DNA of 64,000 nt from Mycobacterium sp. (GCA_003987775.1 RXJD01000071.1:84365-148364); one strand, 5' to 3'. Counted from the first letter of the stretch, positions 54,006 through 63,075 are shown. Notes: generated from the sequence alone by a model not told the origin. Translations and numbers: made by a program.

Positions 54006-57000
54006 CTAGTAGGTCACCTCCTGGCTGCGGCGGCGCACCGTCGTCACCTCGTCACGCTGATTGCCGGTGGGCCCCAGATAGTTGAACCCGAACGTGTGCT
54101 GGCCATAACCACCGGCCAGGTGGCTGGGCTTGATCCGCACCCGGGTCAGCGCGTTGTGGTTGCCACCACGCTTGTTGTTGGTCTCGGTTCGTGGCGTATC
54201 GACGGTGCGCTCCTGCACGTGGTAGACGAACACCACACCGTCTGGCATCCGGTGTGACACGATCGCGCGGCACACGAAGATGCCGTTGGCGTTGACCGCC
54301 TCGACCCAATCGTTGTCGCGCACTTCTATTTTCGCGGCATCACCGGGACTCATCCACATGGTTGGACCGCCCCGGGACAGGGAAAGCATGTACAGGTTGT
54401 CCTGATATGTGGAGTGAAACGACCACTTCGAATGGGGCGTCAGATAGCGCACGGTAAGCCCGATCCCGTCACCCCCGAGCTGAGGCTGATTGAACAACCG
54501 CGCCATATCGAGCGGCGGCCGGTAGACGGGCAACTGCTCGCCGAGTTCCTCCACCCAATCGTGGGCGAGGTAGAAATGCATTCGCCCGGTCAGCGTATGG
54601 AACGGCTTGAGGTGTTCGATGTTGATCGTGAACGGCGCGTAGCGACGTCCACCGGTCTCGCTGCCGGACCATTCCGGGCTGGTGATCACCGGCACCGGAC
54701 GGGCTTGGGTGTCCGCGTAGCTGATGCGTTTGTCCTCGCTGCCCTCAGCCAGTTGCGCCAGCCGTTGCCCGGTGCGCTTTTCCAGTTCCAGGAACCCTTC
54801 CACCGCGAGTCGGCCGTTGCACGTTCCCGACAGAGCGAGAATGGCGTCTGCCATCCGGTGGGCGCTGGTCAGCGCCGGGCGCCCGGCTGCGACACCGGAA
54901 TTCATCACCCCGAACTTGGCGGCCAGCTCGCTGCACTCACGGACCGGGTAGACCGTACTGCCCTTGACCGTCGTGCCGAACGTCTCGACTAGCGGCCCCA
55001 ACGTCACCCATTTGTCGTAGGTGGCCCCATAGTCACGCTCCACCAGGGTGAGCCTGCCCATGGTGCGGCCCGGCACCGGAACCTCGCCGGTACTCGGCCA
55101 ATCACGCTGCGTGCCTTCCGGATACGCCATCGCGTCCGGACTGTCGTGTTGCAGAGCGGTCATCACCACATCGGTGCGCGTACCCAGATGTTGTGTGGCC
55201 AGCACACTGAAGGCGCGTGCAATCGCGGCGAATGCGTCGTAGTCCGAACGGGTTTCCCACGGTGGGTCGATCGCCGGACTGAACGCGTGCACATACGGGT
55301 GCATATCCGTGCTGGACAGGTCATGCTTCTCGTACCAGGTCGCCGCGGGCAGCACCACGTCGGACACCAGCGTCGTCGACGTCATCCGGAAGTCGATCGA
55401 CATCATCAGATCCAGCTTGCCCTCGGGCACGCCGGCACCGGGCGCCTCGGCCTGCACGTTGGAGTCGGTGCCCAGCAGATGCCGCAGGAAGTACTCCCCA
55501 CCCTTGCCCGACGAGCCGATCAGGTTCGCGCGCCACACGGTGAGCACCCGCGGCCAGTTGGCGGGGTTGTCCGGATCGCCGGCCGCCAGGTTCAGGGTCC
55601 CCCCGCTCAGTTGTTCGGCGACGAACTCAGCGATATCGCGGCCGTCCGCCTTCGCCTCATCGGCGACGTCGAGACTGGACCGATCGAATTGCGGGTAGAA
55701 CGGGCTCCATCCCATCGCCGCCGCCGATTTGAGCAGATCCATGGTGTGCCTGCCGTCGAAGCGCCCGCGTCCCACCGGACTGGCCAACTTGTCGGCCGAG
55801 TACTCGTCGTAGCGCCACTGGTCGGTGTGGGCGTACCAGTACGAGGCGCCGGGAACCTGCCGCGGCGGCCGCACCCAGTCACCGGCGTTGGCAATGGTCT
55901 GCCACCCCGTCAGTGGCCGGACCTTCTCCTGGCCGACGTAGTGGGCCCAGCCGCCACCGTTGCGCCCCATCGATCCGGTCAGCATCAAAAGCGCCAGCAC
56001 CGCGCGGTACATCACGTCGCTGTGGAACCAGTGACAGATCCCTCCGCCCATGATCACCATCGATCGCCCGCCGGATTCCTCAGCGTTGCGGGCGAATTCC
56101 CGGGCGACACGGATGGCCTGCACGGCCGGAACCCCGGTGATCGCCTCCTGCCAGGCAGGGGTGTTCGGCCGGGCGGGATCGTCGAAGCCGGTCGGCCAGT
56201 CGCCGGGAAGGCCCCCGCGGGCGACGCCATAGTGGGCCAGCATCAAGTCGAACACGGTGCACACCAGATGCGTGCCGACACGGCGCACCGGCACCCCTCG
56301 CGACACCGTCTCACCGTGACCGTCGACGGTGTCGAAACTGGGCAGGTCCACCAGGACGGCCCCGTCGCCACCGTCGACGCTCAGCGCCGGTATCACCGCG
56401 CCCAGGTCCAGGTTCCACTTCCCGACGCCATCCTCGCCGAAGCGGAAACCCAGCGACCCGTGCGGTATCACCACGCGTCCGGTGACCTCGTCGAGCAGCG
56501 CCGGCTTGAAGGCCGCGTTCTCGACTTCCCGGCCGATGTCGGCAGCGGTGAGGAACTTCCCGGGCACGAACGTGTCGTCGCGCTGCTCGAGCTTGATCAG
56601 AAACGGCAGATCGGTGAAGCGCCGCACGTAGTCGGTGAAGAACGGAACCTGCTTCGTGACAAAGCATTCGGTGAGAATGACGTGTCCCATCGCCATGGCC
56701 AGTGCCGCGTCGGTACCGGCGGCGCAGCGGATCCACTCGTCGGCGAACTTGGTGTTGTCGGCGTAGTCGGGGCTGACCACCACCACCTTGGTCCCGCGAT
56801 AACGCACCTCGGCCATCCAGTGCGCGTCGGGAGTGCGGGTGATCGGCACGTTGGAACCCCACATCACCAAATACGAGGCGTCCCACCAGTCTCCGGACTC
56901 CGGCACGTCGGTCTGGTCGCCGAAGACCTGCGGAGATGCCACCGGAAGGTCGGCGTACCAATCGTAGAACGAGGTCATCACGCCGCCGATCAGCTCGATG

Positions 57001-57647
57001 AACCGCGATCCGGCGGCATGGCTGACCATCGACATGGCAGGTATCGGTGAGAATCCCGCGATTCGGTCCGGGCCGTAGGTCTTGATCGTGTGAACGTGCG
57101 CGGCGGCGATCATCTCCGTCGCCTCGGCCCAGCTCACCCGGATCAAACCGCCTTTGCCCCTGGCTTTTTGGTAGCGACGGCGCCGCTCGGAGTCGGCCTG
57201 AATGTCTGCCCATGCCAGCACTGGGTCACCGAGCCGTGCCTTGGCCTCCCGGAACATCTCCACCAGCACGGCGCGGGCATACGGATAGCGCACCCGCGTC
57301 GGCGAATAGCTGTACCAGGAAAAGGACGCACCCCGGGGACATCCGCGCGGCTCGTATTCGGGACGGTCCGGGCCCACCGACGGATAGTCGGTCTGCTGCG
57401 TTTCCCAGGTGATGATCCCGTCCTTGACGTAGATCTTCCAAGAACATGACCCGGTGCAGTTGACCCCGTGGGTGGACCGGACGACCTTGTCGTGGCTCCA
57501 TCGATCGCGGTAGAACACATCGCCTTCGCGCCCCCCGCGGCGGGTGACGGTGCGCAGGTCCGCGGAGAACTCCCCGGGTGTGAAGAATCGCCCGCTGCGC
57601 TCCAGGATTTCCTCGAGGTGCCCACCGATATGTGGCGTGGCAGTCAA
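54006..57647 (-). CDS. narG: Nitrate reductase alpha subunit NarG
   Basis: A 1213-residue catalytic subunit with molybdenum bis-MGD and the FS0 [4Fe-4S] cluster, whose ligands are in RSTHGVNCTGSCSWKIYV with His in place of one Cys. Conserved stretches include GCPRGASFSWYSYSPTRVRY, GFSPIPAMSMVSHAAGSRF, VMWGSNVPITRTPDAHWMAE and MIMGGGICHWFHSD-like MVIMGGGICHWFHSD. The tail GGYGQHTFGFNYLGPTGNQR closely follows M. tuberculosis NarG. Start is TTG at 57647, 10 nt after AGGAGG; no ATG or GTG fits better. First gene of narGHJI. Cytoplasmic-facing, no Tat signal. Confidence 0.95.
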   Translation of the reverse strand: MTATPHIGGHLEEILERSGRFFTPGEFSADLRTVTRRGGREGDVFYRDRWSHDKVVRSTHGVNCTGSCSWKIYVKDGIITWETQQTDYPSVGPDRPEYEPRGCPRGASFSWYSYSPTRVRYPYARAVLVEMFREAKARLGDPVLAWADIQADSERRRRYQKARGKGGLIRVSWAEATEMIAAAHVHTIKTYGPDRIAGFSPIPAMSMVSHAAGSRFIELIGGVMTSFYDWYADLPVASPQVFGDQTDVPESGDWWDASYLVMWGSNVPITRTPDAHWMAEVRYRGTKVVVVSPDYADNTKFADEWIRCAAGTDAALAMAMGHVILTECFVTKQVPFFTDYVRRFTDLPFLIKLEQRDDTFVPGKFLTAADIGREVENAAFKPALLDEVTGRVVIPHGSLGFRFGEDGVGKWNLDLGAVIPALSVDGGDGAVLVDLPSFDTVDGHGETVSRGVPVRRVGTHLVCTVFDLMLAHYGVARGGLPGDWPTGFDDPARPNTPAWQEAITGVPAVQAIRVAREFARNAEESGGRSMVIMGGGICHWFHSDVMYRAVLALLMLTGSMGRNGGGWAHYVGQEKVRPLTGWQTIANAGDWVRPPRQVPGASYWYAHTDQWRYDEYSADKLASPVGRGRFDGRHTMDLLKSAAAMGWSPFYPQFDRSSLDVADEAKADGRDIAEFVAEQLSGGTLNLAAGDPDNPANWPRVLTVWRANLIGSSGKGGEYFLRHLLGTDSNVQAEAPGAGVPEGKLDLMMSIDFRMTSTTLVSDVVLPAATWYEKHDLSSTDMHPYVHAFSPAIDPPWETRSDYDAFAAIARAFSVLATQHLGTRTDVVMTALQHDSPDAMAYPEGTQRDWPSTGEVPVPGRTMGRLTLVERDYGATYDKWVTLGPLVETFGTTVKGSTVYPVRECSELAAKFGVMNSGVAAGRPALTSAHRMADAILALSGTCNGRLAVEGFLELEKRTGQRLAQLAEGSEDKRISYADTQARPVPVITSPEWSGSETGGRRYAPFTINIEHLKPFHTLTGRMHFYLAHDWVEELGEQLPVYRPPLDMARLFNQPQLGGDGIGLTVRYLTPHSKWSFHSTYQDNLYMLSLSRGGPTMWMSPGDAAKIEVRDNDWVEAVNANGIFVCRAIVSHRMPDGVVFVYHVQERTVDTPRTETNNKRGGNHNALTRVRIKPSHLAGGYGQHTFGFNYLGPTGNQRDEVTTVRRRSQEVTY

Positions 57648-58034
57648 GAGATTCAGGCCTCCTACTCACTCGCGGCGCGCCGCCGGGTGTGCACCGGCCG
57701 GGGCGGCCGGCAATTCCAAACCAGGGGTAGGTCAGGGTCCTTCAATCCCCAGTTGACGACGCGTACCTTCCGAGACGCTGTGCGTTCACCGAAATGCGGC
57801 TGTGAGTAGGCATCAAAGTTGCTGTGTGCGTCTTCGATCGGCGGTCTCGTTACCGCCGTGGCGTTCGGCCCCCGCATCGCATGGTCGGCAATGCCACGAC
57901 CCGATCGAGCAGCGCACACCCGCCGCGGCTGCCGGCCCAATGGCCAGGATTTCGCGGTAGCCTAAAAGCGTTGTCATCCAACCGAATCGGCCAGGCCACG
58001 GGTCTGCAACTGCGGGGTGCTCGACGACGGCTCG
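57648..58034. other. Intergenic region upstream of narG (387 bp)
   Basis: No convincing gene. A 92-codon leftward frame at 57662-57940 has no family resemblance and no ribosome site. A perfect GC palindrome GGCGGCGCGCCGC-type element lies near 57671-57682, 25-35 bp before narG. I see no clear DosR-type or other known hypoxia box; a GGG/CCC pair near 57735-57750 is too degenerate to call. Confidence 0.5.
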
Positions 58035-58418
58035 TCAGAGCGCTGCCGCCAGATCGGGGAGCCACGCGCGATCGGCCGGTACCCAGTCGACGTCATCGAG
58101 TTCGGCGGCCGTCACCCAGCGCAAGGCCTGGTGATCGCGCGGGTGCGGTTCGCCGCTCACCAGGCGGACCCGATAGGCCCGCAGGGTGATGGCCTCACCC
58201 AGAAGAACGTCACCGCCGAGGCGCTCCCCAACGGTGGTGTCGATTCCGAGTTCTTCAGCCAGCTCGCGGGCCAGCGCATCGGGCTCGGTTTCACCCTCGG
58301 CCACCTTTCCGCCCGGAAGTTCCCAGCGGCCGGCCAACTCCGGGGGCCGGATGCGTTGCGCCACCAGGACCGCGCCGCCGCTGATGATGGCACCGGCGAC
58401 GACGATCTGGGTCGGCAT
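58035..58418 (-). CDS. mutT2: NUDIX hydrolase MutT2
   Basis: A 127-residue nucleotide-pool-cleaning hydrolase. The Nudix box reads GGKVAEGETEPDALARELAE followed by ELGI, a complete G-x5-E-x7-REUxEExGU signature. ATG at 58418 gives MPTQIVVAGAII; a GTG two codons upstream is possible. Small single-domain form as Rv1160. Divergent from the pterin dehydratase gene over 27 bp that contain a symmetrical GGTATACC. Confidence 0.93.
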   Translation of the reverse strand: MPTQIVVAGAIISGGAVLVAQRIRPPELAGRWELPGGKVAEGETEPDALARELAEELGIDTTVGERLGGDVLLGEAITLRAYRVRLVSGEPHPRDHQALRWVTAAELDDVDWVPADRAWLPDLAAAL

Positions 58419-58428
58419 GGCCACTGAC

Positions 58429-58436
58429 GGTATACC
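58429..58436. promoter_or_regulatory. Symmetric GGTATACC shared by divergent -10 boxes
   Basis: This 8-bp palindrome is the only AT-containing element in the 27 bp between mutT2 and the pterin dehydratase gene. Rightward, TACCTT (58433-58438) ends 8 nt before ATG 58446; leftward TACCGT ends 9 nt before the mutT2 ATG. Either gene could therefore have a near-leaderless transcript from overlapping -10 elements. Confidence 0.45.
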
Positions 58437-58445
58437 TTCGGAGTT

Positions 58446-58727
58446 ATGGCTGTTCTCACCGATGAGCAAGTTGACGCCGCGCTACCGGACGGCTGGGAGC
58501 GCGCCGATGGCGCGTTGCGCCGCTCGGTCAAATTCCCGGCATTTTTGGCCGGCATCGACGCCGTGCGCCGGGTGGGCGAGCACGCTGAAGAGCAGGATCA
58601 CCATCCTGACATCGATATCCGTTGGCGGACCGTGACTTTCGTGTTGGTCACGCATTCCGAGGGTGGGATCACGCAGAAGGACCTCGATATGGCGGGTGAG
58701 ATCAACGGGATCGTCGCCGCGGGGTAA
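58446..58727 (+). CDS. Pterin-4a-carbinolamine dehydratase (Rv1159A-like)
   Basis: A 93-residue PCD/DCoH-fold protein. The signature [20 protein letters not shown] contains the catalytic His-His-Pro and the W-x-x-V strand, and [19 protein letters not shown] is the conserved C-terminal part. Dehydrates 4a-hydroxytetrahydropterin; its partner hydroxylase in mycobacteria is unclear. Convergent with pimE with a 1-bp gap. Confidence 0.9.
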   Translation: MAVLTDEQVDAALPDGWERADGALRRSVKFPAFLAGIDAVRRVGEHAEEQDHHPDIDIRWRTVTFVLVTHSEGGITQKDLDMAGEINGIVAAG

Positions 58728-58728
58728 A

Positions 58729-59913
58729 TCAACGGGGCTCGGCGACACCCTCACGCCGGCGTGAACCCCGAGCCGTTCGCGTCGTAGCCACCCAACCCAG
58801 CGTCGCCAGCGCCGCGACCACATACACCGATCCGGCCCAGGCCAGGTACCACGGGCGGCTGATCACCCAGATTGTCGGCTGCTCGAAGCTCAGTAGCCAC
58901 GGCACGCCGATCACGGTGAGCACCAGCCAGCCCCAACCGAGCACTCGCGCTGCCAGACGCTCGCGCAGCGGCCCGTGAATCAGCCACACCATCAGCGGGA
59001 CCAACCACACCCAGTGGTGCGTCCAGGAGATGGGTGAGAGCAGCAGGCCGAACAGTTCGACTACCAGCAGCCTGCCCAGAGCATCAGAGCTGTCCAGCGC
59101 ACGCCATGCCAGCACGGCAACGACGGCGGTGACGACGAGCGCGGCCAGCACCAGCGGTCCGTATCCGGCGTCATAGCCGACAATGCGCGAAATCGCGCCC
59201 CGCCAGGACTGGTTGAACGAGGTGGCGATCGGCCCCACCCGGTGCGCGTCGCCGAGCAGATCGGTGAAGTAGTAGCGGGCCTGATCGCCGACCACGAACA
59301 GCGATACCCCGATCGTGAACAGGAACACCGCCAGCGAGAACAGCGCCGCCGACCAGCGGCGCGCGCCCAGTAGATAGATGCCCGCGACAGCCGGGGTCAG
59401 CTTGACCGCGGCGGCCAGGCCCACCAACGCCCCGGACAACCACCATCGCGTCGTGTACACCGCCCACAGCACCGCGAGCACCAGGAACACGTTGATCTGC
59501 CCGTAGTCGAAGTTGCTGCGCAGCGGTTCGATCCAGATGCCGACCGCGGTCCACAACATCGCGGCCGGGCGGTCCGCGGCGGTGCCGATCAAGCGTTGAC
59601 TGACCCGCACCACGCCGTACAGCGCCGCCACGATCGCGACGTGCCAGAGGAACGCCAGCACCCCGAACGGCACGAAGTGAAGCGGGTAGAGGAGCACCGC
59701 GGCAAACGGCGGATAGGTGAACGGCAGCGGGAAATCCGGGGTCTGGTCGGCGTAGACATAGCTGTACAGGGTGCCGGGATGATCCAGTGCCGCGGCACCG
59801 CCAACGTAAACGTGCAGGTCGACGAAGTTGGCCCCATTCGGCGCCAGATAAGTCCACGCGAACCGTGCGGCGATGCTGAGAACCAAAAGTGGCAGCGCCA
59901 ACGTCTGCAGCAA
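58729..59913 (-). CDS. pimE: PimE, polyprenol-phosphate-mannose alpha-1,2-mannosyltransferase
   Basis: A 394-residue GT87 integral membrane mannosyltransferase that adds the fifth mannose, making PIM5/PIM6 from PIM4 on the periplasmic side. About nine to ten helices. The first periplasmic loop holds the candidate catalytic Asp in [12 protein letters not shown]. Conserved loops include [39 protein letters not shown] and [14 protein letters not shown]. The only usable start near the expected position is TTG at 59913; upstream in-frame sequence ([15 protein letters not shown]) is plausible protein but has no start codon, so the N terminus is uncertain. Confidence 0.9.
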   Translation of the reverse strand: MLQTLALPLLVLSIAARFAWTYLAPNGANFVDLHVYVGGAAALDHPGTLYSYVYADQTPDFPLPFTYPPFAAVLLYPLHFVPFGVLAFLWHVAIVAALYGVVRVSQRLIGTAADRPAAMLWTAVGIWIEPLRSNFDYGQINVFLVLAVLWAVYTTRWWLSGALVGLAAAVKLTPAVAGIYLLGARRWSAALFSLAVFLFTIGVSLFVVGDQARYYFTDLLGDAHRVGPIATSFNQSWRGAISRIVGYDAGYGPLVLAALVVTAVVAVLAWRALDSSDALGRLLVVELFGLLLSPISWTHHWVWLVPLMVWLIHGPLRERLAARVLGWGWLVLTVIGVPWLLSFEQPTIWVISRPWYLAWAGSVYVVAALATLGWVATTRTARGSRRREGVAEPR

Positions 59914-60159
59914 GCTGCGACGGCGCCGGGGAGTTACTGCCGCATCGGCGGCCGAAGTCGTGTCTATCGGCCCGACTTTACCGACCCGGCAGCACGCCGA
60001 GCCTTTTGTAACGGCGCGAACACGATTCCCAGGTCGCCGGTCACCGCCCTCACTCGTATCGGTAACGATCGCATAAATGCCACACGTGTCACTTGAGTCA
60101 CTTCTGTACCAAGCTAGCTTCGGCTCTGGGACCAGTCATCGATCAACTCAGGGAGAGTC

Positions 60160-60957
60160 ATGCCAACCATGTGGACTTACGTCCGAGCCGCCGCCGTCCT
60201 GGTCGGCTCATCCGCCGCGCTGCTGACCGGCGGCATCGCCCACGCCGACCCCGCGCCCGCTCCGGCCGAGACCAACATTCCTCAGCAGCTGATCGCCTCA
60301 GCGGCCAACGCTCCGCAGATTCTGCAGAACCTGGCGACCGCGCTGGGTGCCACCCCGCCGGCGCCTCAGGGGGTGCTTCGTTCACCTGACCCGGCGCCTG
60401 CCGCTCCGGGTGGGTTGAACCTGCCTTCCGTCCTGCCCGGTGCAACCGCTCCGGCTCCGGCGGCCGCCCCCGCGGCCACGCCGTCCATCCCCGGCGTGAA
60501 CGCCCCGCTTCCCGGCCTCACCGCTCCCGCCGCCCCGGCCGCCCCAGCTGCGCCGGCGTCGGTTCCGTCGATCCCCGGCGTGAACGCACCGCTGCCCAGC
60601 CTGGCCGCACCGGCCGCTCCGGCCGCACCCGCCGCCCCGGCGTCGGTTCCGTCGATCCCCGGCGTGAACGCACCGCTGCCGGGCCTGACCGCGCCGGCAG
60701 CTCCGGCGGCACCCGCTCCCGCGTCGCTTCCGATCCCGGGAGTCACCACCCCGATCCCGGGTGTCACGGCTCCCGCCGCTCCTGCCGCGCCCGCTGTGCC
60801 CGCGACGCCTGCCTCGTCGTTGCCTGGTTTGGCGACCGCGATTCCGGGGCTCGCTCAAGCCGCGTTGCCGGCTATCACCTCAGGTATTCCGGGTCTCGCG
60901 GGCGCCGGTGCTCCCGGCGCGAGCGGTCCGCAGACCCTGCTCGCCGCACTGCCCTGA
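60160..60957 (+). CDS. Secreted Ala/Pro-rich repeat protein (Rv1158c-like)
   Basis: A 265-residue exported protein. Signal peptide MPTMWTYVRAAAVLVGSSAA to cleavage after IAHA. A short helical segment (NIPQQLIASAANAPQILQNL) precedes three 28-residue repeats starting SIPGVNAPLPGLTAPAAPAA (84-bp DNA units from 60484, 60568 and 60652), then degenerate PGVTxPIPGVTAP units. No cysteine. Position next to pimE and an Rv1157c-like gene matches M. tuberculosis. A cell-wall or surface role is likely; function unknown. Confidence 0.85.
   Translation: MPTMWTYVRAAAVLVGSSAALLTGGIAHADPAPAPAETNIPQQLIASAANAPQILQNLATALGATPPAPQGVLRSPDPAPAAPGGLNLPSVLPGATAPAPAAAPAATPSIPGVNAPLPGLTAPAAPAAPAAPASVPSIPGVNAPLPSLAAPAAPAAPAAPASVPSIPGVNAPLPGLTAPAAPAAPAPASLPIPGVTTPIPGVTAPAAPAAPAVPATPASSLPGLATAIPGLAQAALPAITSGIPGLAGAGAPGASGPQTLLAALP
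60484..60735. repeat. 84-bp tandem repeat, three units
   Basis: Units start at 60484, 60568 and 60652, each exactly 84 bp and encoding SIPGVNAPLPGL/SL-type 28-mers; the third diverges toward its end. In frame within the Rv1158c-like gene. Confidence 0.85.
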
Positions 60958-61009
60958 GTCCGGTAATCACCGACGGCTGACCTACCACCAACAACCGGGA
61001 GAAAACACC

Positions 61010-62224
61010 GTGGCAAGCACTTGGAGTCTGTCCAAAGGTTTGGCCGCAGTCGTCGTCACTTCGGCTGCCGCGCTCATGCTCACCCCGAGCGCGGCAGCCG
61101 ACCCGGCGCCGACGCCGCCCAACCCCGCTCAACAGCTACCGGGGCTGCCGGCGTTGACCGAGTTGAGTCCGATAATCCAGCAGGCAGCCGGCAATCCGGC
61201 GCAGGCGACGCAGCTGCTCATGGCCGCGGCGCAGGCTTTCACCCACAATCCGACCGCTCCCAGCGAGGCCAAGAACGTCGCCGCGTCGGTCAACCAGTTC
61301 GTCGCCGACCCGGGCGGTAGCCCGCACTTGAGCACCCAGGTGCCGCCCGGCGGCACTCCGCCCGAGGGCGCGCCGGTGCCGCATGTCCCGCCGCCCGGCG
61401 TCGAGCCCGGCTCGCTTCCGCATCTGCCGACGGGCGTCGACCCGCATCACGCGGCGGGTCCCGCACCCGAGGGCGACGTTCCCTCCGTGGTCAATCCCCG
61501 GCCGGTCGATCCGCCCCCTCCCGGCCCGGAACCGGCGCCCCGCGCGGTGCCCGCGCCCGCTGCCGCGCCGGCGGCGTTACCCGCTCCTGCTCCGGCCGCC
61601 GCCCCCGCTCCTGCTCCTGCTCCGGCCGCCGCGCCGGCACCGGCTCCTGCTCCGGCCGCCGCCCCGGCACCAGCACCTGCTCCGGCCGCTGCCCCCGCAC
61701 CGGCTCCTGCTCCGGCCGCCGCCCCGGCACCAGCACCCGCACCAGCCGCTGCCCCCGCACCGGCACCTGCGCCCGGTGCGGCGCCCGCGGCCGCATCTCC
61801 GGCTTTCGGTCCTGACGCGCCGCCCACCCAGGACTTCATGTACCCCTCGATCGGGACGAACTGCCTTGGAGACGGCACCAACGCCCTGGCAACAGCGCTT
61901 TCGGTGGCGGGACCGGCTCCGATCCCGACACCGGGACCGGGTCCCGGCCAGACCGCTTACGTGTTCACCGCGGTCGGTACCCCTGGGCCCGCGGACGTGC
62001 AGCGTCTGCCGCTGAATGTCACGTGGGTCAACCTCACCACCGGGAAGTCAGGCAGCGCCACGCTCAAGCCGCGCACCGATATCAACGGTGAGGGCCCCAC
62101 GACGCTGACCGCGATCGTGGACACCGGCTCGGGCAGCATCATGTCGACGATCTTCGGGCAGGTCACCACCAAAGACCGTCAGTGCCAGTTCATGCCCACC
62201 ATCGGCTCGACGGTGGTGCCTTAA
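61010..62224 (+). CDS. Secreted protein with Ala/Pro decapeptide repeat (Rv1157c-like)
   Basis: A 404-residue exported protein. Signal peptide to ...AALMLTPSAAA-DPAP. Region 30-110 is helical (ALTELSPIIQQAAGNPAQAT). A Pro-rich linker leads to six copies of PAAAPAPAPA (DNA period 30 bp, 61591-61770). The C-terminal domain of about 140 residues (PPTQDFMYPSIGTNCLGDGT to TTKDRQCQFMPTIGSTVVP) has two Cys that may pair and looks folded, a beta-rich surface module. GTG at 61010 follows GGGAG at 9 nt and is 53 bp after the Rv1158c-like stop. Function unknown. Confidence 0.85.
   Translation: MASTWSLSKGLAAVVVTSAAALMLTPSAAADPAPTPPNPAQQLPGLPALTELSPIIQQAAGNPAQATQLLMAAAQAFTHNPTAPSEAKNVAASVNQFVADPGGSPHLSTQVPPGGTPPEGAPVPHVPPPGVEPGSLPHLPTGVDPHHAAGPAPEGDVPSVVNPRPVDPPPPGPEPAPRAVPAPAAAPAALPAPAPAAAPAPAPAPAAAPAPAPAPAAAPAPAPAPAAAPAPAPAPAAAPAPAPAPAAAPAPAPAPGAAPAAASPAFGPDAPPTQDFMYPSIGTNCLGDGTNALATALSVAGPAPIPTPGPGPGQTAYVFTAVGTPGPADVQRLPLNVTWVNLTTGKSGSATLKPRTDINGEGPTTLTAIVDTGSGSIMSTIFGQVTTKDRQCQFMPTIGSTVVP
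61591..61770. repeat. 30-bp tandem repeat, six units, with 60-bp higher order
   Basis: Each unit begins TCCGGCCGCC or a one-to-three base variant at 61591, 61621, 61651, 61681, 61711 and 61741. Units 2 and 4 share CACCGGCTCCTGC endings and units 3 and 5 share CACCAGCACC endings, so a 60-bp pair was itself duplicated. Encodes PAAAPAPAPA decapeptides. Confidence 0.9.
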
Positions 62225-62247
62225 AGGCATTGCGCTGCCGCACCGGC

Positions 62248-62311
62248 CCGCGAGCGTGCGCGGATGTACATCGGCCACGGTGTGTCGTTGTACGAATGCG
62301 CACGCTCGCGG
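62248..62311. terminator. Hairpin after the Rv1157c-like gene
   Basis: Arms CCGCGAGCGTGCGC (62248-62261) and its complement (62298-62311) pair perfectly over 14 bp, loop 36 nt. It lies between convergent genes, 24 bp after one stop and 10 bp after the other. No T-run, so bidirectional termination would need another factor. Shares CCGCGAGCGT with the terminator at 37177. Confidence 0.65.
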
Positions 62312-62320
62312 CGCGCGGCG

Positions 62321-62467
62321 TCAGTAAGCCATGAACAGGATCGCGTCCCGGTCGTAGTCCAGACCCGGGTGCACGCTGGCGAGGTGGGCCTGAGTCAGCT
62401 CCACCAACTCGTCCTCATCCTTGCCGACGATGGCTTCGCCGCACGGACACGTTATGTGTGTCTTCAC
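62321..62467 (-). CDS. Small DUF1059-like protein
   Basis: A 48-residue protein starting MKTHITCPCGEAIVGKDEDE and ending DRDAILFMAY. The CPCG pair, the DEDELVELTQAHLASVH helix and length fit DUF1059. GTG at 62467 overlaps the stop of the HhH-GPD gene by 4 bp (GTGA), so the two are coupled. A CxC motif could bind metal, but only two cysteines are present. Function unknown. Confidence 0.75.
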   Translation of the reverse strand: MKTHITCPCGEAIVGKDEDELVELTQAHLASVHPGLDYDRDAILFMAY

Positions 62468-63075
62468 GTTGCCGCCTTTCCCTTCCCAGAGGCTTTCCCC
62501 GAGGCTTTCCCCGAGGCAGCAGCCTTCATCTGCTTCTTATACGACCGCACCTGACTCAGCGACTCGGCATCGACGATATCGGCAATCGACATGTGCGTGC
62601 CCGCCTTGCCGTACGCCCCCGCGGCGGCGCGCCAACCGGTGGGCGTCACGCCGTATTGCTTGCCGAGCAGCGCGAGGAAGATTTGCGCCTTCTGCTCGCC
62701 GAAGCCGGGCAGTGCCTTGAGCCGCTTCAGCAACTCCTTGCCGTCCGGGTCTCCGGCCGTCCACAGCGCCGCGGTGTCCCCGTCGTAGCGGTCGACGATG
62801 ATCTGCGCAAGCGTCTGGATGCGCTTGGCCATTGTCCCCGGAAACCGGTGAATGGCAGGCTTTTCCGAGCAGAGCGCCGCAAACTTGTCCGGGTCGTGAT
62901 CGGCGATCTCGGCGGCGTCGAATCCCCCCATCCGATCGGCGATCTTCTTGGGGCCGGCGAACGCCGTTTCCATGGGAACCTGCTGATCAAGCAGCATCCC
63001 CACCAGCAACGCAAAGGGATTGGATTCCAGCAGCGCGTCGGCGGCCGGGTCTTGAACAAGCTGCAGTTTCGCCAC
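62464..63075 (-). CDS. HhH-GPD-type base-excision repair-like protein (Rv1156-like)
   Basis: A 203-residue protein. PFALLVGMLLDQQVPMETAF begins an endonuclease III/AlkA-type helical domain and LKALPGFGEQKAQIFLALLG is the helix-hairpin-helix; the usual catalytic aspartate after the GPD loop is not obvious, so activity is uncertain. The C terminus is a Lys/Ala/Gly tail (AASGKASGKASGKGKAAT) with a short internal repeat, likely DNA-contacting. ATG at 63075. Confidence 0.82.
   Translation of the reverse strand: MAKLQLVQDPAADALLESNPFALLVGMLLDQQVPMETAFAGPKKIADRMGGFDAAEIADHDPDKFAALCSEKPAIHRFPGTMAKRIQTLAQIIVDRYDGDTAALWTAGDPDGKELLKRLKALPGFGEQKAQIFLALLGKQYGVTPTGWRAAAGAYGKAGTHMSIADIVDAESLSQVRSYKKQMKAAASGKASGKASGKGKAAT

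Noticed and set aside
55146-57050. 634-codon rightward open frame opposite narG
   Set aside because: It is the antisense shadow of a strongly conserved gene in GC-rich DNA; composition is Arg/His/Gly/Val-rich with no motif.
57730-57760. DosR-type box upstream of narG
   Set aside because: Only a loose GGG...CCC pair is present and the spacing and core do not fit the known motif.
57662-57940. 92-codon leftward ORF upstream of narG
   Set aside because: No ribosome site, no family resemblance, Arg/Pro-rich; likely chance frame.
61447-61881. Leftward Ala/Gly-repeat (collagen-like) frame
   Set aside because: Reverse reading of the Ala/Pro repeats of the Rv1157c-like gene.
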